Both the position numbers and the translations under genes were made by a program. From NCBI RefSeq assembly GCF_019396355.1, contig NZ_JAHKRK010000028.1, forward strand, positions 1 to 54,075: a DNA stretch of 54,075 nt, given 5' to 3'. The notes under the pieces were generated by a model. The model worked only from the letters and a program-made list of their open reading frames with translations. It did not search any database and had not been told where the DNA came from. Shown here piece after piece: positions 53,786-54,075 of this stretch (its first letter is position 1; each line of letters opens with the position of its first letter). This DNA comes from Pseudonocardia nigra (GTDB lineage: Bacteria > Actinomycetota > Actinomycetes > Mycobacteriales > Pseudonocardiaceae).

Positions 53786-54075
53786 TCACCCCTGCCCGGA
53801 CTGCCGGTCCGACGCCTTGGCTGCCGCGCTGAAGATCCCCTTCGCCATCAGCGACCGCTCGGTGTCCTTGCGCTGCCGGTAGACGCGGGCGCGCACGCGG
53901 TGCACCTCGGGGTCGTCTGGCGCCGCCCCGGCCGCCCACTCGACCACCTGGCAGGCCAGCCGCAGGTCCCCGCCCTCGGCCAGGGCCTCGGCCCGCTCGA
54001 GCAGCGCCCCGACGCCGCCGGCGAGGGCGGCCACCTGCGCGGCGACGGCGGCGTCGGGCGGCGGGGTGGGGCGGG
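53786..54075 (-). CDS. Alkyl sulfatase-type metallo-hydrolase, C-terminal part (cut by window edge)
   Basis: The frame is open from the window edge to the stop at 53786. LLERAEALAEGGDLRLACQV, VEWAAGAAPDDPEVHRVRAR and YRQRKDTERSLMAKGIFSAA match the helical dimerisation domain that follows the metallo-beta-lactamase domain in alkyl sulfatases (SdsA1/BDS1 type). The catalytic domain lies outside the window. Expected activity is hydrolysis of alkyl sulfate esters or a related MBL-fold reaction; the metal site cannot be checked here. Confidence 0.75.
   Translation of the reverse strand, partial: RPTPPPDAAVAAQVAALAGGVGALLERAEALAEGGDLRLACQVVEWAAGAAPDDPEVHRVRARVYRQRKDTERSLMAKGIFSAAAKASDRQSGQG

Overview
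The window is very GC-rich actinobacterial chromosome. Dense G/C wobble positions, GTG starts, ATGA/GTGA gene overlaps, Ku, furA-katG, LacI-controlled sugar ABC operons without their own ATPase and an IdeR-like iron box suggest a Pseudonocardia-like soil actinomycete (inference from gene style; no rRNA or marker gene is present). I see no tRNA, rRNA, CRISPR array, phage genes or intact transposase.

Layout. 0-5 kb: a 22-bp tandem array, a TetR regulator divergent from an acyl-CoA dehydrogenase/GNAT/HSD10-like SDR set, and a convergent histidine ammonia-lyase. 4.9-5.8 kb: two genes that have both lost their 5' halves at one junction. 6-8 kb: coiled-coil protein, Ku (end joining) and a translationally coupled small Cys-rich protein. 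8-13.5 kb: secreted GH15 glucoamylase-like enzyme, a two-TM pore-loop channel, a Cys-rich four-helix (Csp/DUF326-type) protein, and a hemerythrin-esterase fusion.

13.5-19.6 kb: a LacI-SBP-permease-permease-ThuA-Gfo/Idh/MocA operon with the gene set of the rhizobial thu (trehalose/alpha-glucoside, 3-keto-sugar) system. An identical operator type lies before both lacI and the SBP gene. 20.8-28.3 kb: a second sugar operon (Tat lipoprotein SBP, two permeases, double-VOC protein, aldo/keto reductase, GH1 beta-glucosidase, LacI) behind two identical 14-bp palindromes. Neither operon encodes an ATPase, so both probably share one encoded elsewhere.

28.5-36.4 kb: 5'-truncated LuxR gene, damaged dipeptide-type ABC transporter (broken DppB, DppC-DppD fusion, DppF), TetR remnant, Pr6Pr membrane protein, and a PLP dehydratase divergent from a LysR. 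36.4-39.9 kb: BIME-like repeats, then furA-katG with a strong hairpin. 39.9-46.8 kb: a gene graveyard of truncated or frameshifted TetR, GMC oxidoreductase, LuxR, methyltransferase, VapC, GYD, small membrane protein and esterase remnants, with intact ArsR-rhodanese and DUF6518-type genes and two more copies of the repeat. 46.8-50.8 kb: iron-siderophore ABC uptake operon behind a probable iron box. 50.9-54 kb: TfoX-N protein, O-methyltransferase, RibD-C fragment, nitroreductase and the C-terminus of an alkyl-sulfatase-type hydrolase running off the edge.

Two themes recur. First, many genes lack their 5' half, at least twice as divergent pairs that lost both starts. Second, several frameshifts sit in or beside short G/C runs, so some breaks may be sequencing errors rather than biology. 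The best candidates for something new are the hemerythrin-esterase fusion beside a Cys-rich metal-binding protein, the terminally inverted dispersed repeat family, and the two LacI-controlled glycoside operons.
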